Below, piece after piece: positions 24,233 to 34,093 of a DNA stretch of 38,915 nucleotides. Below the pieces are notes generated by a model, which saw only the letters and a program-made list of their open reading frames with translations, had not been told where the DNA came from and searched no databases. Each line of letters starts with the position of its first letter. Position 1 is the first letter of the stretch. Position numbers and translations under genes: made by a program. Origin of the DNA: a bacterium (GTDB taxonomy: Bacteria; Auribacterota; JABMQX01); contig JAUYEE010000358.1 of NCBI GenBank assembly GCA_030691545.1, positions 1 through 38,915 on the forward strand. Reading direction: 5' to 3'.

Positions 24233-25972
24233 ATGAAGGTCCGCAAGTACGCCGCGTTCCTTACAGTATTGATCGTGCAATCCTGGCTTTTCCTGCCCTC
24301 CATCGCCGAGGAGGCAACCCTTATTCTCCACAATGGGAGAATTGTGACAGCGGATAAGGACTTCTCGATTCACGAAGCCCTGGCTGTTCGGGGAGACCGC
24401 ATCCTTCGCGTCGGCAAGAATGAGGATGTTTTGAAGACCAGCGGCAGCGCCACGGAGACGCTCGACTTGCGGGGAAAGATGGTTCTCCCGGGACTCATTG
24501 ACTCCCACGTTCACCCCTCGTCAGCGTGCATGACAGAGTTTGACCACCCCATCCCCGAAATGGAGACGATTGGCGATGTTCTCAACTACATTAAGTCACG
24601 CGCCGAGGCTCTGGACAATGGTGAGTGGATCGTCGTGCAGCAGGTTTTCATTACTCGCCTTCGAGAACAGCGTTATCCCACGAGAGAGGAGCTCGACGGA
24701 GCCGCGCCCAAAAACCCTGTTGTCTTCCGGACGGGGCCGGACGCATCGCTCAATACCCTCGCGCTGAAGCTCAGCGGCATTGACAGAGATTTCGCGGTGA
24801 CGGACGGAGGGCCGGGGTACATCGAAAAGGACCCACGTACGGGGGAACCAACGGGAATCCTCCGCGGCTGCACGCGCTACATAAAAAGCAAGCCCAGCGG
24901 AAAGGAGCCCACCGAGGAAGACCGGTATCGAAGATTAGTCGAGCTTTTCAAGGACTATAACTGCGTCGGAATCACAGCCGTCTGTGACAGGGATGCCTCT
25001 CCGTCGGCGATCGAACGCTATGAAAGGATGCGAAAAAATAGTGATCTGACGGTCCGCCTGTCCGTCAACCAGCACGTGGATACGATTGGTCCTCTGGACA
25101 AAATCAAGGAAAGCATTCGGAGGGTGTCTGAGAATCCACTCTGCAAGGGGGATGAGATGCTGCGGATCATCGGCATCAAGACATACCTCGACGGCGGAAT
25201 GCTGACGGGCAGCGCTTACATGCGAAAACCCTGGGGTGTGAGCGAAATCTATTCCATTGACGATCCGGACTATCGCGGCGTTCTGTTTATCCCAAAAGAG
25301 CGTCTCCTGCCGATCGTGCAGACCGCGACAGAGTGCGGTCTGCAGTTTACTGCGCATACTGTTGGAGACGGCGCCGTGCACACGCTCCTCGAAGTCTATG
25401 AGGAACTCAGCAAGACCATGCCTATCCGCAACATGCGCCATTGCATCAGCCATTCCAACTTCATGAGTCGGGAAGCGGTGGATAAGCTCCCTCAACTCGG
25501 CGTGGTTGTTGATATTCAGCCCGCGTGGCTCTATCTGGACACAAGAACGTTAGCGAAGCAGTTCGGATACGACGGGCTGCGCTACTTTCAGCCATTGCGC
25601 AGCATCTTCGAGGCGGGCGGCATTGCGGGCGGAGGCTCCGACCACATGCAGAAGATCGGTTCGCTTCGCTCTGTCAATCCTTACAATCCATTTTTGGGCA
25701 TGTGGGTCACCTTGACACGAAGAGCAAAATGGTACGAGGGAAGTCTCCACCCGGAGGAGATTCTCAGCCGGGAGCAAGCGATCCGTTTTTACGCTATCAA
25801 CAACGCATACATTCTCCACCTGGATGACAAGACAGGGTCCCTCGAAGAAGGAAAGCTCGCGGATTTCATCATCCTGGACAGGGACATCCTCACCTGCCCC
25901 GTGGACGAACTGAGGGGAACTGAAGTCCTCGCCACGTACCTGAGTGGCCGGTTCGTCTTTCAGAAACAATAG
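24233..25972 (+). CDS. Exported amidohydrolase, YtcJ-like (amidohydrolase family 3)
   Basis: 579 residues from ATG 24233, chosen because a signal peptide follows at once (MKVRKYAAFLTVLIV...PSIA, cleavage near residue 25) and AAGGG lies ten bases upstream. The mature protein begins EEATLILHNGRIVTADKDF. Metal-site motifs: PGLIDSHVHPSS, IKTYLDGG (Lys candidate), TAHTVGDGAV, HCISHSNF, GGGSDHMQ, and the closing LEEGKLADFIILDRD. YtcJ-like enzymes hydrolyse amide or related C-N bonds in small molecules; the substrate cannot be told. The exported location suggests scavenging of extracellular compounds. The next gene is convergent and shares a terminator region. Confidence 0.93.
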   Translation: MKVRKYAAFLTVLIVQSWLFLPSIAEEATLILHNGRIVTADKDFSIHEALAVRGDRILRVGKNEDVLKTSGSATETLDLRGKMVLPGLIDSHVHPSSACMTEFDHPIPEMETIGDVLNYIKSRAEALDNGEWIVVQQVFITRLREQRYPTREELDGAAPKNPVVFRTGPDASLNTLALKLSGIDRDFAVTDGGPGYIEKDPRTGEPTGILRGCTRYIKSKPSGKEPTEEDRYRRLVELFKDYNCVGITAVCDRDASPSAIERYERMRKNSDLTVRLSVNQHVDTIGPLDKIKESIRRVSENPLCKGDEMLRIIGIKTYLDGGMLTGSAYMRKPWGVSEIYSIDDPDYRGVLFIPKERLLPIVQTATECGLQFTAHTVGDGAVHTLLEVYEELSKTMPIRNMRHCISHSNFMSREAVDKLPQLGVVVDIQPAWLYLDTRTLAKQFGYDGLRYFQPLRSIFEAGGIAGGGSDHMQKIGSLRSVNPYNPFLGMWVTLTRRAKWYEGSLHPEEILSREQAIRFYAINNAYILHLDDKTGSLEEGKLADFIILDRDILTCPVDELRGTEVLATYLSGRFVFQKQ

Positions 25973-26041
25973 CTGCCCGGCGAATGCTCGGATACGAATC
26001 AATCCCACCGATGCCGCTTGACCACCCGCGTGTAGACCACG

Positions 26042-26079
26042 AAAAAATGCAGCCCCCGGGCGCTGGGCACGGGGGCTGT
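26042..26079 (-). terminator. Rho-independent terminator of the 1607-residue protein gene
   Basis: Perfect 9-bp stem CAGCCCCCG / CGGGGGCTG (26050-26058 with 26070-26078). Read on the minus strand it is followed by CATTTTTTCG, a good U-tract. On the plus strand the tail TCTCGTTGTTCG is weaker, so it may only partly serve the convergent amidohydrolase gene. Confidence 0.85.
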
Positions 26080-26103
26080 CTCGTTGTTCGGTTCTACGAC
26101 CGA

Positions 26104-29100
26104 CTACTGTCCGACGATACGGTAGTATCCGGCCTTGTCCGCCCGCATCGCCTCAGTGAAGCTGGTCTGCGTGAACGGACCCGCAATCTGCGTCCAGGTG
26201 CCTTTCAGGTCTGTGGCATACTCCACTGAGTACTGACCGGAGCCGAAGTCTTGCCAAGAAATCATCAGGCCGCCATCGATCAGGCGGATATCGGGTGGCA
26301 AGACCTCCTGGGGCGGCTGCTCGCCGGACACGCGAACGTTATCCACCGCGAACCAGTAGTCGTACTCCGCATTGAAGAAGTGGAACCGAATCTGGACCTT
26401 CTTGCCATCGTAGGCTGACAGATCGAACACCTCCGGATTGTTCAATTCCGGCGGGTCCACGCCCGCGGGTACGGACGTCGTGTCCAGATGCAGAAGATTT
26501 GTCCAGTTGCTCCAGCCGCTCGCCGGGTCGAACGACCGAACGTCCACTTCCGCTGTCTGCGCATGGTCCGGATCATCATAGATGCGGTAGCTCTTATTGA
26601 AGTTCAACCGGAGCTTCGTCCAGCCGGCGCAATCCACCTCCGGCGAGATCAACTGCTCGTCCAGAAGAACTCCGGCCCCGGACCAATCGCTGTCGGAGAT
26701 CATGTACTGTCCCTCCACGCCGCCGATGTCCGTCGGGTCCTGCCCGGTGTCCCACAGACGCCATTCGCCCTCTCCACTCGGGGGGGTGGGGGTGACCTTC
26801 GTCCAGTTCCCCGCCACGAAGACCTCGTCGCCGCTCGCATAGGATTCAAAATCATCCTGCCAGATGGTCTCGCGCCTTGGGGGTGACCAGTTGAACCCGA
26901 TGCCTATCTTGTCAAAGTCAAAAACATCCAGGGCCACATTATCTCCCCCGGCCTCCACCCTGAGGGTATGCGTCCCGGGGTTGGTCTGGAACTCGTCCAT
27001 GGCGAGGTAGTGGAATGAGTGAGGGGTCCCGACGTCGAGAAAACCCGTTCCCACGGGCGTCTCATCCCAGTAGGCGGTCACGCTTGAGGGCTGGTTGGGG
27101 AGGGTGGCTATCCTGAGAACGAGTTTCACCCACCCACCGGGCGGATCATCCGGTCCAGGAGCCGGAACGTCGAAGCTGTATCGCCACCAACTGCCGGGGT
27201 AAGTCCACCCCATGCCCATGTTGACTCTGCCTGTGGCGGGTTCGACTTCGGTGGCTGTCCAGATGCCTACGGCGTCGAGGGGGCGGTAGTCCCTCGGGCC
27301 GCCTTTGTTCGGATGCCAGAAATCCTTTCCCGCAGCAAGGTCGTCCTGAGCCGTCGCTTCCACGGCAGCGACGGTCACGCCGGACTCCCACGGGTAGAGG
27401 CCTCCGCCGTAGTTGAAGTCCTCCGCCTCGCGGATTTCCATGACCTGCGTCTTCTGGTCGCTGGGCGAAGAAGCGGCCCCTTCCACTCCTCCGGAATTCA
27501 CCGCAGCCACCCTGTACCGATACCACTTGCCCGCCTCAATCCAGTCGTCAATATAGGAGGCGCCTGTCACAAAGGCGATTTCCTGCCAGCCGGTTCCATC
27601 CACATCGCTATAGACCCGATAGCCGGAAATCCCTTCCTGGAGGCTGGGCCTCCAACTGAGGTGAGCTCCGATCATCATCTCCACGTCGAGACTTGTCGGC
27701 GCCGAGGGTACTTCGTACACCACCTTCTCTCCGGAAACCCCTTGATCGGGCGGACCTCCCGCATAGTTGACTGTCCCTGCAAAGTCCAGCCCACCGGTCG
27801 TCCCTCCAGCCACGTTCAGAGAGTACGATATGGTGTGAATGCCAACCGCCTGTCCGGTCAGATTCCAGTATATCGTTTGACCAAGAATTTGTCCGCCTCC
27901 CGCATTTGCCACACTCAGACCCGGCGGGACCGTCTCGCGCAGGTCTATGCTCTGGGGCAAGCTGTCAGGATTGGCTCTAACCGAGAGGGTCACGCCCAAG
28001 ACAGTCCCCGCCTCGTAGGAAGCGGGGAGGTCTCTTACTGCGTAAGCGTTCGGCAGAGGATTGGGAATTGACAGGGCGTAGCAAAGATCGGGGTATGGAA
28101 CGTCATTGCGGTCCGTGATCCGAGCAGCAATGTCGTTCCCTCCATCACCCTCCTCAACCCGAAGCAGCATGGAGTTAACTCCTTCGGACAAGGTGATGTT
28201 CCCCCACGCCTCTGTGCCGTTATCCCAGCCGTCGCTGCCGCGGGCCAGGGCGCCGTTGTTAAACAGGCGCATCTCGTCGTCGTGGCGATATCGCACACGT
28301 GCGTCCCTTGGCTCCGGCGACAGGATGTAGATGTGGTAAATCTGTCCGAAAGCGTCAAAGGCGCCGCTCGCTCGCCCATCCCAGGCGAAAAAGCCGTTGT
28401 CCTCGTGTTCGGGTGTCCAGACCATCGGGTTGACAGTCGTTGTGATGCCCGTATCGGAGAAGTCGTATGCTTCACCCGCCACGGGGTTGACATTGGCCTG
28501 GCCGCCCCAGTTGGCGAGATAGTCGTTCGTAGTGAGGTCCAGGTCCAGAGGTGCAGTAAAACGATCAGCGGGCGTCTGCCCCAGATGCAGCAAGTCCCGC
28601 CAGTACCCGGTCCCCAGAGGACGAATGTCGAACACCCGGTTCGTCACATTGACGTTGACGTCGTCCGTGGTATCGCCGCCGACTCCGTCGGTGACCCGAA
28701 GACGGAGCCGCAGTTGCTCGACAAAATCCCAGATCGCCGGCGACGTGAAGGTGCACACGGCCTTGTCCGCATGGGTTAATGTCACCGGTGGTCCGGACAA
28801 CTGAGTCCACGCGTAGCTGATATTGCCGGAAGTCGTCAGCGACCGGGATCCATTCAGAGTCACGAGAGTCCTCTCGCCAACAACCTGGTCAGCACCGGCA
28901 ACCGCTGCAGTCTCCAGGTTCTTCACGATGATGCGGACGTCGGCATCGCTCTCTGTACCCGAGCCGGTAGCGGTGAGCTGGAAAACATAGAGCGCGTCCT
29001 CATCCACGGCCGGAGCGTCGAAAGAGGCAACAGCCGCGTTTGCGTTCTGGATGGTCACTGGCGGGCCGCTGAGCTGTACCCAGGTGTACCCGGAAACGGG

Positions 29101-30927
29101 TCCCTCCGTCGAGAAAGAATAGCTGCCGTCAAGAATGGCGGTTCCCCTTTCCGGAAAGACCGCATCCAGCCCTTGAACGACGAGGGGTCCTTGCGTCTGG
29201 TCGCCAAAGACCTCCAGTTCGGCGACTGCTGTAAAGGTGTCCATGCCTCCGGGCTCACCATAAAGCCTTATCCCTGTTCCCCTCACGGTTATGAACTCTA
29301 TGTCGTACCTCGAGAAGTCGCCCCTCCCCGCGGGAGCGTCGGTGAAGTCGTACGCTGGCGTGACCTGCACGTTCGGGATGGTTACCCAGCTTGTCCCATC
29401 TTCCGTGTACTGCACCGTCAAGCCGGTCCACCAGCCGCCGTTGTAAGCGATCGTGCCAGCAATATAGGCGATCCGGTTGAAGTAGAGCGGCTGCGGCCAC
29501 ATATAACCCCAAGAATCTTCCGTCTCGGCAGAAGTCCCCTGGCTGTCGTTGTCGTCATCGTGGGCGCCGTTGTTCAAACCAGCGACAGCGTCGCCGTCGT
29601 AGTCGAAGGACGCCGAGGGAGGCCAACTGCCGCCGTTGGCTTGCGTTATCGCCAGGTTTCTCATCGGAATGTAGGTTACCGGGCCGGCTTCCGCCCCCGC
29701 CCCGTATGTGTTGTCGGCTCTCACCTTGATACTAACTGGCGTCCCCAATTTCAGGCCCTTGAATTCGTGTTCCGTTCCGGGGATCGTCGCGAAGTCAAAC
29801 CAGACTCCCGGCGCCACTTCCCAGAGTACCGTATATTGTGCCGCGTCGAAAACGGGGTCCCATAAAAGCCAAAAGCCCTTGTCTGTCGGCTGCGCCCGCA
29901 GATTGCCCGGGGCGAGCTTCGGGGCATTGGGAGCATAGACGTAGACCTTGACGGAATCAACGTTGGTGCCCTCGGTGGGATGGGTTGCCGTCAGCTCGAA
30001 AGTTAAAAGAAATCCCACGTCCCGAGTGGGGGTATCGAACCATACTTCTGCCTGGTTTGCGGAGGGCTGGAGTACGGCTGTAAAATCATCCTGCCCGCCG
30101 GTCTGCTTCCAGGAGAAGGTGCTCCCCGCGGGTCCCTGGCCCGTGAGGGTCACCCTATCGCCCGTGTTGACGCTTTGGTCTGGACCCGCGTTAGCCCCTC
30201 CCACCCAATTCATCAATTCAACGACGTCTTCCTGGCTCAGCACCCGGTTATAAATCCGGAAATCGTCCAGGGACCCGCTGAAGTACGCGTCCGCAGCGTA
30301 CTGCGACCTGCCGAACCAGTTCTGAGTGGTGTTGCCGAGGTCGCTCGGGGTGAGAGTCGCCGCGGGATTCTCGCCGGCGACCGCGCCATCGAGATACAGC
30401 GTGATTGTGTCGTTGTCGGCGTCAATCGTGACAGCGACGTGATGCCAGCCGGTGGGCAGGGTCGCTGTGGCATTCGCCTGTTGCTCCGCATTGTACGATG
30501 TAATCGTAATTGTAAAGCGCATTATGCCGGCTGTATCAATACGTGGACATAGGAACATGTTGTACGTGGTGTTGCTGCCGAAGTCGAAAACACGCTGCCA
30601 GGCTCCCCCTGTGTTGGTGAAATTGACCCACGTGGCGAAACTCGAATTCGTCAGCGAACCGATGAGGGAGCCGATGGGCAGGTCCACGTAGTCGCCGGTC
30701 CCGTCCAATTCGATTCCCCCGTGCACCCTGCCGGCGATCCACTGAGGGTCTCCCAGCAGCGTGCCGTCGTAACTGCCGACCCTGTCGTGGGCAATCGTGC
30801 CGGATTCTTCGTCGAGCGTCCAGTGCGCTACCAGTCCCTGGTTGATATCCCCTCTCGCTGCGCCAGGAACCAGTCCTACGCAGACCAATGCAACCCCGAA
30901 TACCGTTCTGATTACCGCGCTTCTCAT
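26104..30927 (-). CDS. Large secreted multidomain protein (LamG, PKD-like, FN3, F5/8-like and other beta domains)
   Basis: 1607 residues with signal peptide (MRSAVIRTVFGVALVCVGLVPGA, cleavage near 25-26). Approximate order: LamG/concanavalin domain (30-235, starting GLVAHWTLDEESGTIAHD); PKD or Ig-like domain (245-330); FN3 (335-415); a discoidin-like domain (430-575); two PKD-like domains (585-770, both with the WxQLSGPPVT repeat); a PA14-like stretch (775-930, YRHDDEMRLFNNG); a domain of the DUF11 type (930-1050); FN3 (1050-1130); a carbohydrate-binding-like domain (1135-1310); a jelly-roll domain (1315-1545, IWQDDFESYASG); and a short closing strand set. No protease or glycosidase motif is seen. 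It is probably a carbohydrate- or surface-binding protein. It lacks any of the 84-bp elements. Its 3' end has a strong terminator. Confidence 0.9.
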   Translation of the reverse strand: MRSAVIRTVFGVALVCVGLVPGAARGDINQGLVAHWTLDEESGTIAHDRVGSYDGTLLGDPQWIAGRVHGGIELDGTGDYVDLPIGSLIGSLTNSSFATWVNFTNTGGAWQRVFDFGSNTTYNMFLCPRIDTAGIMRFTITITSYNAEQQANATATLPTGWHHVAVTIDADNDTITLYLDGAVAGENPAATLTPSDLGNTTQNWFGRSQYAADAYFSGSLDDFRIYNRVLSQEDVVELMNWVGGANAGPDQSVNTGDRVTLTGQGPAGSTFSWKQTGGQDDFTAVLQPSANQAEVWFDTPTRDVGFLLTFELTATHPTEGTNVDSVKVYVYAPNAPKLAPGNLRAQPTDKGFWLLWDPVFDAAQYTVLWEVAPGVWFDFATIPGTEHEFKGLKLGTPVSIKVRADNTYGAGAEAGPVTYIPMRNLAITQANGGSWPPSASFDYDGDAVAGLNNGAHDDDNDSQGTSAETEDSWGYMWPQPLYFNRIAYIAGTIAYNGGWWTGLTVQYTEDGTSWVTIPNVQVTPAYDFTDAPAGRGDFSRYDIEFITVRGTGIRLYGEPGGMDTFTAVAELEVFGDQTQGPLVVQGLDAVFPERGTAILDGSYSFSTEGPVSGYTWVQLSGPPVTIQNANAAVASFDAPAVDEDALYVFQLTATGSGTESDADVRIIVKNLETAAVAGADQVVGERTLVTLNGSRSLTTSGNISYAWTQLSGPPVTLTHADKAVCTFTSPAIWDFVEQLRLRLRVTDGVGGDTTDDVNVNVTNRVFDIRPLGTGYWRDLLHLGQTPADRFTAPLDLDLTTNDYLANWGGQANVNPVAGEAYDFSDTGITTTVNPMVWTPEHEDNGFFAWDGRASGAFDAFGQIYHIYILSPEPRDARVRYRHDDEMRLFNNGALARGSDGWDNGTEAWGNITLSEGVNSMLLRVEEGDGGNDIAARITDRNDVPYPDLCYALSIPNPLPNAYAVRDLPASYEAGTVLGVTLSVRANPDSLPQSIDLRETVPPGLSVANAGGGQILGQTIYWNLTGQAVGIHTISYSLNVAGGTTGGLDFAGTVNYAGGPPDQGVSGEKVVYEVPSAPTSLDVEMMIGAHLSWRPSLQEGISGYRVYSDVDGTGWQEIAFVTGASYIDDWIEAGKWYRYRVAAVNSGGVEGAASSPSDQKTQVMEIREAEDFNYGGGLYPWESGVTVAAVEATAQDDLAAGKDFWHPNKGGPRDYRPLDAVGIWTATEVEPATGRVNMGMGWTYPGSWWRYSFDVPAPGPDDPPGGWVKLVLRIATLPNQPSSVTAYWDETPVGTGFLDVGTPHSFHYLAMDEFQTNPGTHTLRVEAGGDNVALDVFDFDKIGIGFNWSPPRRETIWQDDFESYASGDEVFVAGNWTKVTPTPPSGEGEWRLWDTGQDPTDIGGVEGQYMISDSDWSGAGVLLDEQLISPEVDCAGWTKLRLNFNKSYRIYDDPDHAQTAEVDVRSFDPASGWSNWTNLLHLDTTSVPAGVDPPELNNPEVFDLSAYDGKKVQIRFHFFNAEYDYWFAVDNVRVSGEQPPQEVLPPDIRLIDGGLMISWQDFGSGQYSVEYATDLKGTWTQIAGPFTQTSFTEAMRADKAGYYRIVGQ

Positions 30928-31386
30928 TGTGGAACCCTCCCTGTTTCTGTTGCCTCTCGCCGGCGGGGCTTTTGAAACCCAGCCAGCGAAGGGGACGCCT
31001 TGCGCCGATGGGCGCCGTTACCCGCTTCGCGCTCTTCACCTCTACACATGTATGACAGATTCTCTTTATGCCACTTTCACCGTGAAACGATCAACCCAGA
31101 AAAAGTTACCACTCGGAAAGAGAATAGTACACATTTTTTTGACTGGCGATTTACGCAATAGTACCGCGCGCAGAGGGCTTACAAAAGAGTTTTCTGGGCG
31201 ACGGGCTGGCAGGTGGCGGCTCATTTCCGAGCTCGCCGGACGCCCTGCCCGAAATAGACGTTGGAAGGCAGAAGTGGGGAGTATAGACTGTACGCGCTCT
31301 GGTGCGGCGGTTTCTGGATCAGAGCACGGAACGCCTAAATGAAACCCTCAAGAACCTGAGCACAGGCATACGGAGAATAAATCGCC
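30928..31386. other. Divergent intergenic region
   Basis: About 460 bases between the 1607-residue protein gene (minus) and the ceramidase-like gene (plus). It should hold both promoters but no clear -35/-10 pair stands out; TTTTTTGACTGG at 31135-31146 is AT-rich but its spacing to a -10 is poor. No gene or repeat recognised. Confidence 0.5.
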
Positions 31387-32772
31387 ATGAGAGAACATAG
31401 CAGTCTCAAGTCAGCATTCTTCATTTGTGCCGTCGTAGTGTTCAACTTTGTTTTGTCCTTCGGTGGGCAAGCCGCACTCAAGGGTGGGTGCGCAAAGGTG
31501 AACATCACTCCTCCGTTAGGGATTCCTCTCACGGGCTCAAAGGGTGAGCCGGGCGACCGCATTCTCGATGAGCTTTACGCGAAGGCGCTGGTTCTCAACG
31601 ACGGTTCCAACACGATAGCCATCGTTTCCGCAGATTTGCTGTACGTCCCCCTGGAAGAAATCACCAATCCCATACGAGGGATTGTCAAAGAGAAAACGGG
31701 AATTCCTGAGGACAACGTTCTAATTTGCGCCACACACACGCACTCGGGACCCGAGGTTTTTCGGAAGACGAAGCTCGGGCCGGGAAACGAAACTCCGGCT
31801 TCAAAGATTGACAACGCGTATCTTCAGACTCTCATACGGCAAATCGCCAGTTCAGTCCTTCTTGCTTACGGGAACATGGAGGAAGTGAAGGTCGGTGCGG
31901 CAAAAGGTGAAGTTCCCGAAGTCGTCTATAACCGCAGGCCAAAACGCGCGAACGGGTCAGCACAAATGGCATTTACTCTTCCACCAGAGGTCATCGCAAC
32001 CAGAAGAATCGTGGCCAGCCCGGAAGGTTCAGTCAACGTGACGTTTACTCTCCCGCCGGAACAGCCGGAACTGACCTTTGGTCCCATTGACCCGGAGGTT
32101 GTGGTGCTCAGGATCGAAAACACGACCGGAGAAATGGTTAGCTCCCTCGTTAATTTCGCGTGCCATCCTGTCTCCATCTATCCGTCTCTGCCTTACTCCA
32201 TATCGGCTGATTTTCCGGCGTACGCGACGCGCGTCGTGGAGAAATCGGAAGGGGGAACCTGTCTATTCGCTCTCGGCACAGCCGGGGACATAGTCCCGAT
32301 ACAAAGAGGTGCGGTGCCCCGTCAGCGGATTGGCAAGGCGCTTGGCGGAGAGGCGCTGAGAAGACTTCAGTTTGCCCGCACGTCGGGCGATGCCACCCTA
32401 TCGGCGACGAAGAAAGCCATTGAGTTCCCCCTCAAGGAACCCGTTGCGGGTAATGAGGGCGGGGACGCTGACAAGCCGCCGAAAAGCCTGACCACGGAGA
32501 TTCAAGTCCTCAGAATCGGAGATAGTTACCTCCTCGGCCTGCCCGGAGAAATCCTTGTTGAGGTTGGCCTGGAGATAAAGAAAAGGGCGGGAGTGCAAAA
32601 CCTTTTCCTGATCACTCTCTGTAATGATGTGATCGGCTATGTCTGCCACAAGGAAGGGTACGACGAGGGAGGATATGAGCCGGGGACAGGAACGAACCTG
32701 GCCAAAGGGGCTGGCGAGACCCTGGTGAAGGAAGCATTGGACCTCATCGGCCAAATAAGACCAAGCCCGTAA
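31387..32772 (+). CDS. Exported neutral/alkaline ceramidase-like protein
   Basis: 461 residues with an N-terminal hydrophobic signal (FFICAVVVFNFVLSFGGQA, about 11-29). The mature part starts LKGGCAKVNITPPLGIPLTG, the usual opening of the neutral ceramidase N-terminal family, and has zinc-site candidates ATHTHSGP (116-122), FACHPVS and GTAGDIVP. It ends near GYVCHKEGYDEGGYEPGTG with IGDSYLLGLPGEIL before it. True ceramidases are longer (about 650 or more) with a C-terminal Ig-like domain that is absent here. Many such short homologues occur in Planctomycetota-like genomes with unknown substrate, so amide hydrolysis is likely but ceramide as substrate is not shown. Confidence 0.88.
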   Translation: MREHSSLKSAFFICAVVVFNFVLSFGGQAALKGGCAKVNITPPLGIPLTGSKGEPGDRILDELYAKALVLNDGSNTIAIVSADLLYVPLEEITNPIRGIVKEKTGIPEDNVLICATHTHSGPEVFRKTKLGPGNETPASKIDNAYLQTLIRQIASSVLLAYGNMEEVKVGAAKGEVPEVVYNRRPKRANGSAQMAFTLPPEVIATRRIVASPEGSVNVTFTLPPEQPELTFGPIDPEVVVLRIENTTGEMVSSLVNFACHPVSIYPSLPYSISADFPAYATRVVEKSEGGTCLFALGTAGDIVPIQRGAVPRQRIGKALGGEALRRLQFARTSGDATLSATKKAIEFPLKEPVAGNEGGDADKPPKSLTTEIQVLRIGDSYLLGLPGEILVEVGLEIKKRAGVQNLFLITLCNDVIGYVCHKEGYDEGGYEPGTGTNLAKGAGETLVKEALDLIGQIRPSP

Positions 32773-33169
32773 TGTCACTTCCATCCTTCGCGTCTTCGCG
32801 CTCTTGCGGGAGGTCTCTCCTTCCCTTTTCTCTCGCCAAGGCGCTAAGGACGCCAAGGATCTTCTCTGTGTGGTTTTTGGTGGCCCTTTGCGTCTTTGCG
32901 CCTTCGCGAGGAACCTGCTTCCTTCCGCTGCAACGAGCACATGGCACTGCTTGACATGGCTCCAGATTCCGCGACAATGGGAGGCCCATCGAGCCATGCA
33001 GCGATTTCTGAGGGAAAAGAACCCGGAGTTTTGGGGGCCAAGCAATCGCCGAACCGACAGCACCGTTGCCAGTTGTTTTTCGACATGAACGGCTGGTGTC
33101 GCCTACAGGAACAGCCCGAGATCCTCACTCTTGGCCCCCGGTTTGCGAGAGAGCGATGCTCCTGGCCCC
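32773..33169. repeat. Dispersed TTCGCG-type repeat block and unassigned DNA
   Basis: 32784-32916 is a block of CTTCGCGTCTTCGCGCTCTT, GCCAAGGCGCTAAGGACGCC and CTTTGCGTCTTTGCGCCTTC units, a dispersed intergenic repeat type. 32917-33169 has open frames but no protein-like sequence. Confidence 0.6.
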
Positions 33170-33405
33170 CCCCCGAGAGAATCCTTCAACTCGCCGTGAA
33201 ACAAGCGGTCCCCAAGGCGGGCCTCGCCAAGCCTGCGCCTGCCAAACCTTCCGTCACTCCTACCCCGTGATTGGGCGAAGCCGGCTACGAAATCGGGATG
33301 CTCCACGAGTTGCTCGGTCATAAAGACGTCGAGACGACCACGATTTACACCCACGTCCTAAGCCGTGGACCGGCAGAGGTTCGCACCCCCGCCGACGCGT
33401 TTTGA
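33170..33405 (+). pseudogene. C-terminal relic of an integron-type tyrosine recombinase
   Basis: Read in one frame, LQLAVKQAVPKAGLAKPA (from about 33184) matches the helix before the active-site box of integron integrases. RHS follows one frame over (33252), and then [20 protein letters not shown] and [16 protein letters not shown] continue in the first frame to a TGA at 33403. The active-site residues R-H, H (LLGHKD) and Tyr (IYTHVL) are all visible, and the IYTHVL-RGP-EVRTPAD tail is closer to IntI than to XerC/D. At least two frame changes and loss of the N-terminal two thirds make it dead. The stop codon TGA at 33268 also breaks the main frame. Confidence 0.75.
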
Positions 33406-33634
33406 GGTCCCCGATGGAGAATTTCATGCGGATCCCCACAGGATGCCGCAAGATGAGATGCCGAGGGACGTAACTGATTGAAAACAAACAGCTTATCGTA
33501 GAATCGTTCGGTGCAGAAACAGTTTCTTATGGGGGCCGGAAACGGGTGTTCCGCGTTTTATGTGGATCAATATGGTCATGTATCAGTGTTATCTGATTAA
33601 GAATACACAACTGTCATCGAATAGGAGGTGCACC
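33406..33634. promoter_or_regulatory. Leader region of the cupin gene
   Basis: About 230 bases, AT-richer than the surroundings. TTGAAA at 33479 with TAGAAT 15 bases on is a weak promoter candidate. A perfect AGGAGG lies six bases before the cupin ATG. No attI site could be identified with confidence. Confidence 0.3.
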
Positions 33635-33994
33635 ATGAAAAAGGCTGAACTGAAGAGTTTTGGGAAGCCCGATGAGGTTCGGGAGTTCCCCAAGGGGCGA
33701 TTGGAACTCATCAAGGTTGGCGGTGCGATCATTGGTCGTGCTGTCTTCCAACCAGGCTGGAGATGGGCGACGTCGGTGCAACCTATTGCCAAGACGAAAA
33801 GCTGCGAGGCGCCGCACTTTCAGTATCAGGTATCCGGGGTGCTGAAGATTCGAATGGACGACGGAACCGAGTTTGAGTGTCGGCCGGGTGACGTTTCGCT
33901 GCTCCCCTCGGGCCATGACGCTTGGGTGGTGGGCGAGGAGCCGGCGGTCGTCGTGGACTTCCAGGGAATGGCCGATTACGCAAAGTCAAAGTAG
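33635..33994 (+). CDS. Small cupin-domain protein
   Basis: 119 residues from the ATG at 33635, which follows AGGAGG by six bases. Single cupin barrel: PGWRWATSVQP, then H in EAPHFQYQVSGVLKIRMDDG, the Gly-rich turn CRPGDVSLLPSGHDAWVVG, and VVVDFQG. Two His (in APHF and SGHDAW) could bind a metal, but the first cupin motif lacks the usual HxH pair. Function unknown; small cupins include isomerases, dioxygenases and sensors. It sits between the integrase relic and an attC-like palindrome in the same direction, as an integron gene cassette would. Confidence 0.9.
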   Translation: MKKAELKSFGKPDEVREFPKGRLELIKVGGAIIGRAVFQPGWRWATSVQPIAKTKSCEAPHFQYQVSGVLKIRMDDGTEFECRPGDVSLLPSGHDAWVVGEEPAVVVDFQGMADYAKSK

Positions 33995-34034
33995 GTGGTC
34001 CCGGTTCGTTCTCACGGTCTGACACGTAAGCCCC

Positions 34035-34093
34035 TGACAACAAGGCGCTGGAGCCGACGCCTAACAGCGCGCGGCTCCGCGCCGCCGTTCCCT
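34035..34093 (+). other. attC-like imperfect palindrome
   Basis: GGCGCTGGAGCCG (34044-34056) pairs with CGGCTCCGCGCC (34072-34083) with one extra T in the left arm, the extrahelical-base asymmetry of integron attC sites. CAAC precedes the left arm and CGTT follows the right arm at R-box positions, but the right box reads GTTCCCT, not the GTTRRRY consensus, so it is degenerate. It lies 40-100 bases after the cupin stop. Confidence 0.5.

Noticed and set aside
32536..32543. CCTGCCCG in the ceramidase-like gene
   Set aside because: No partner end at the right distance; it encodes the conserved LGLPGE segment.
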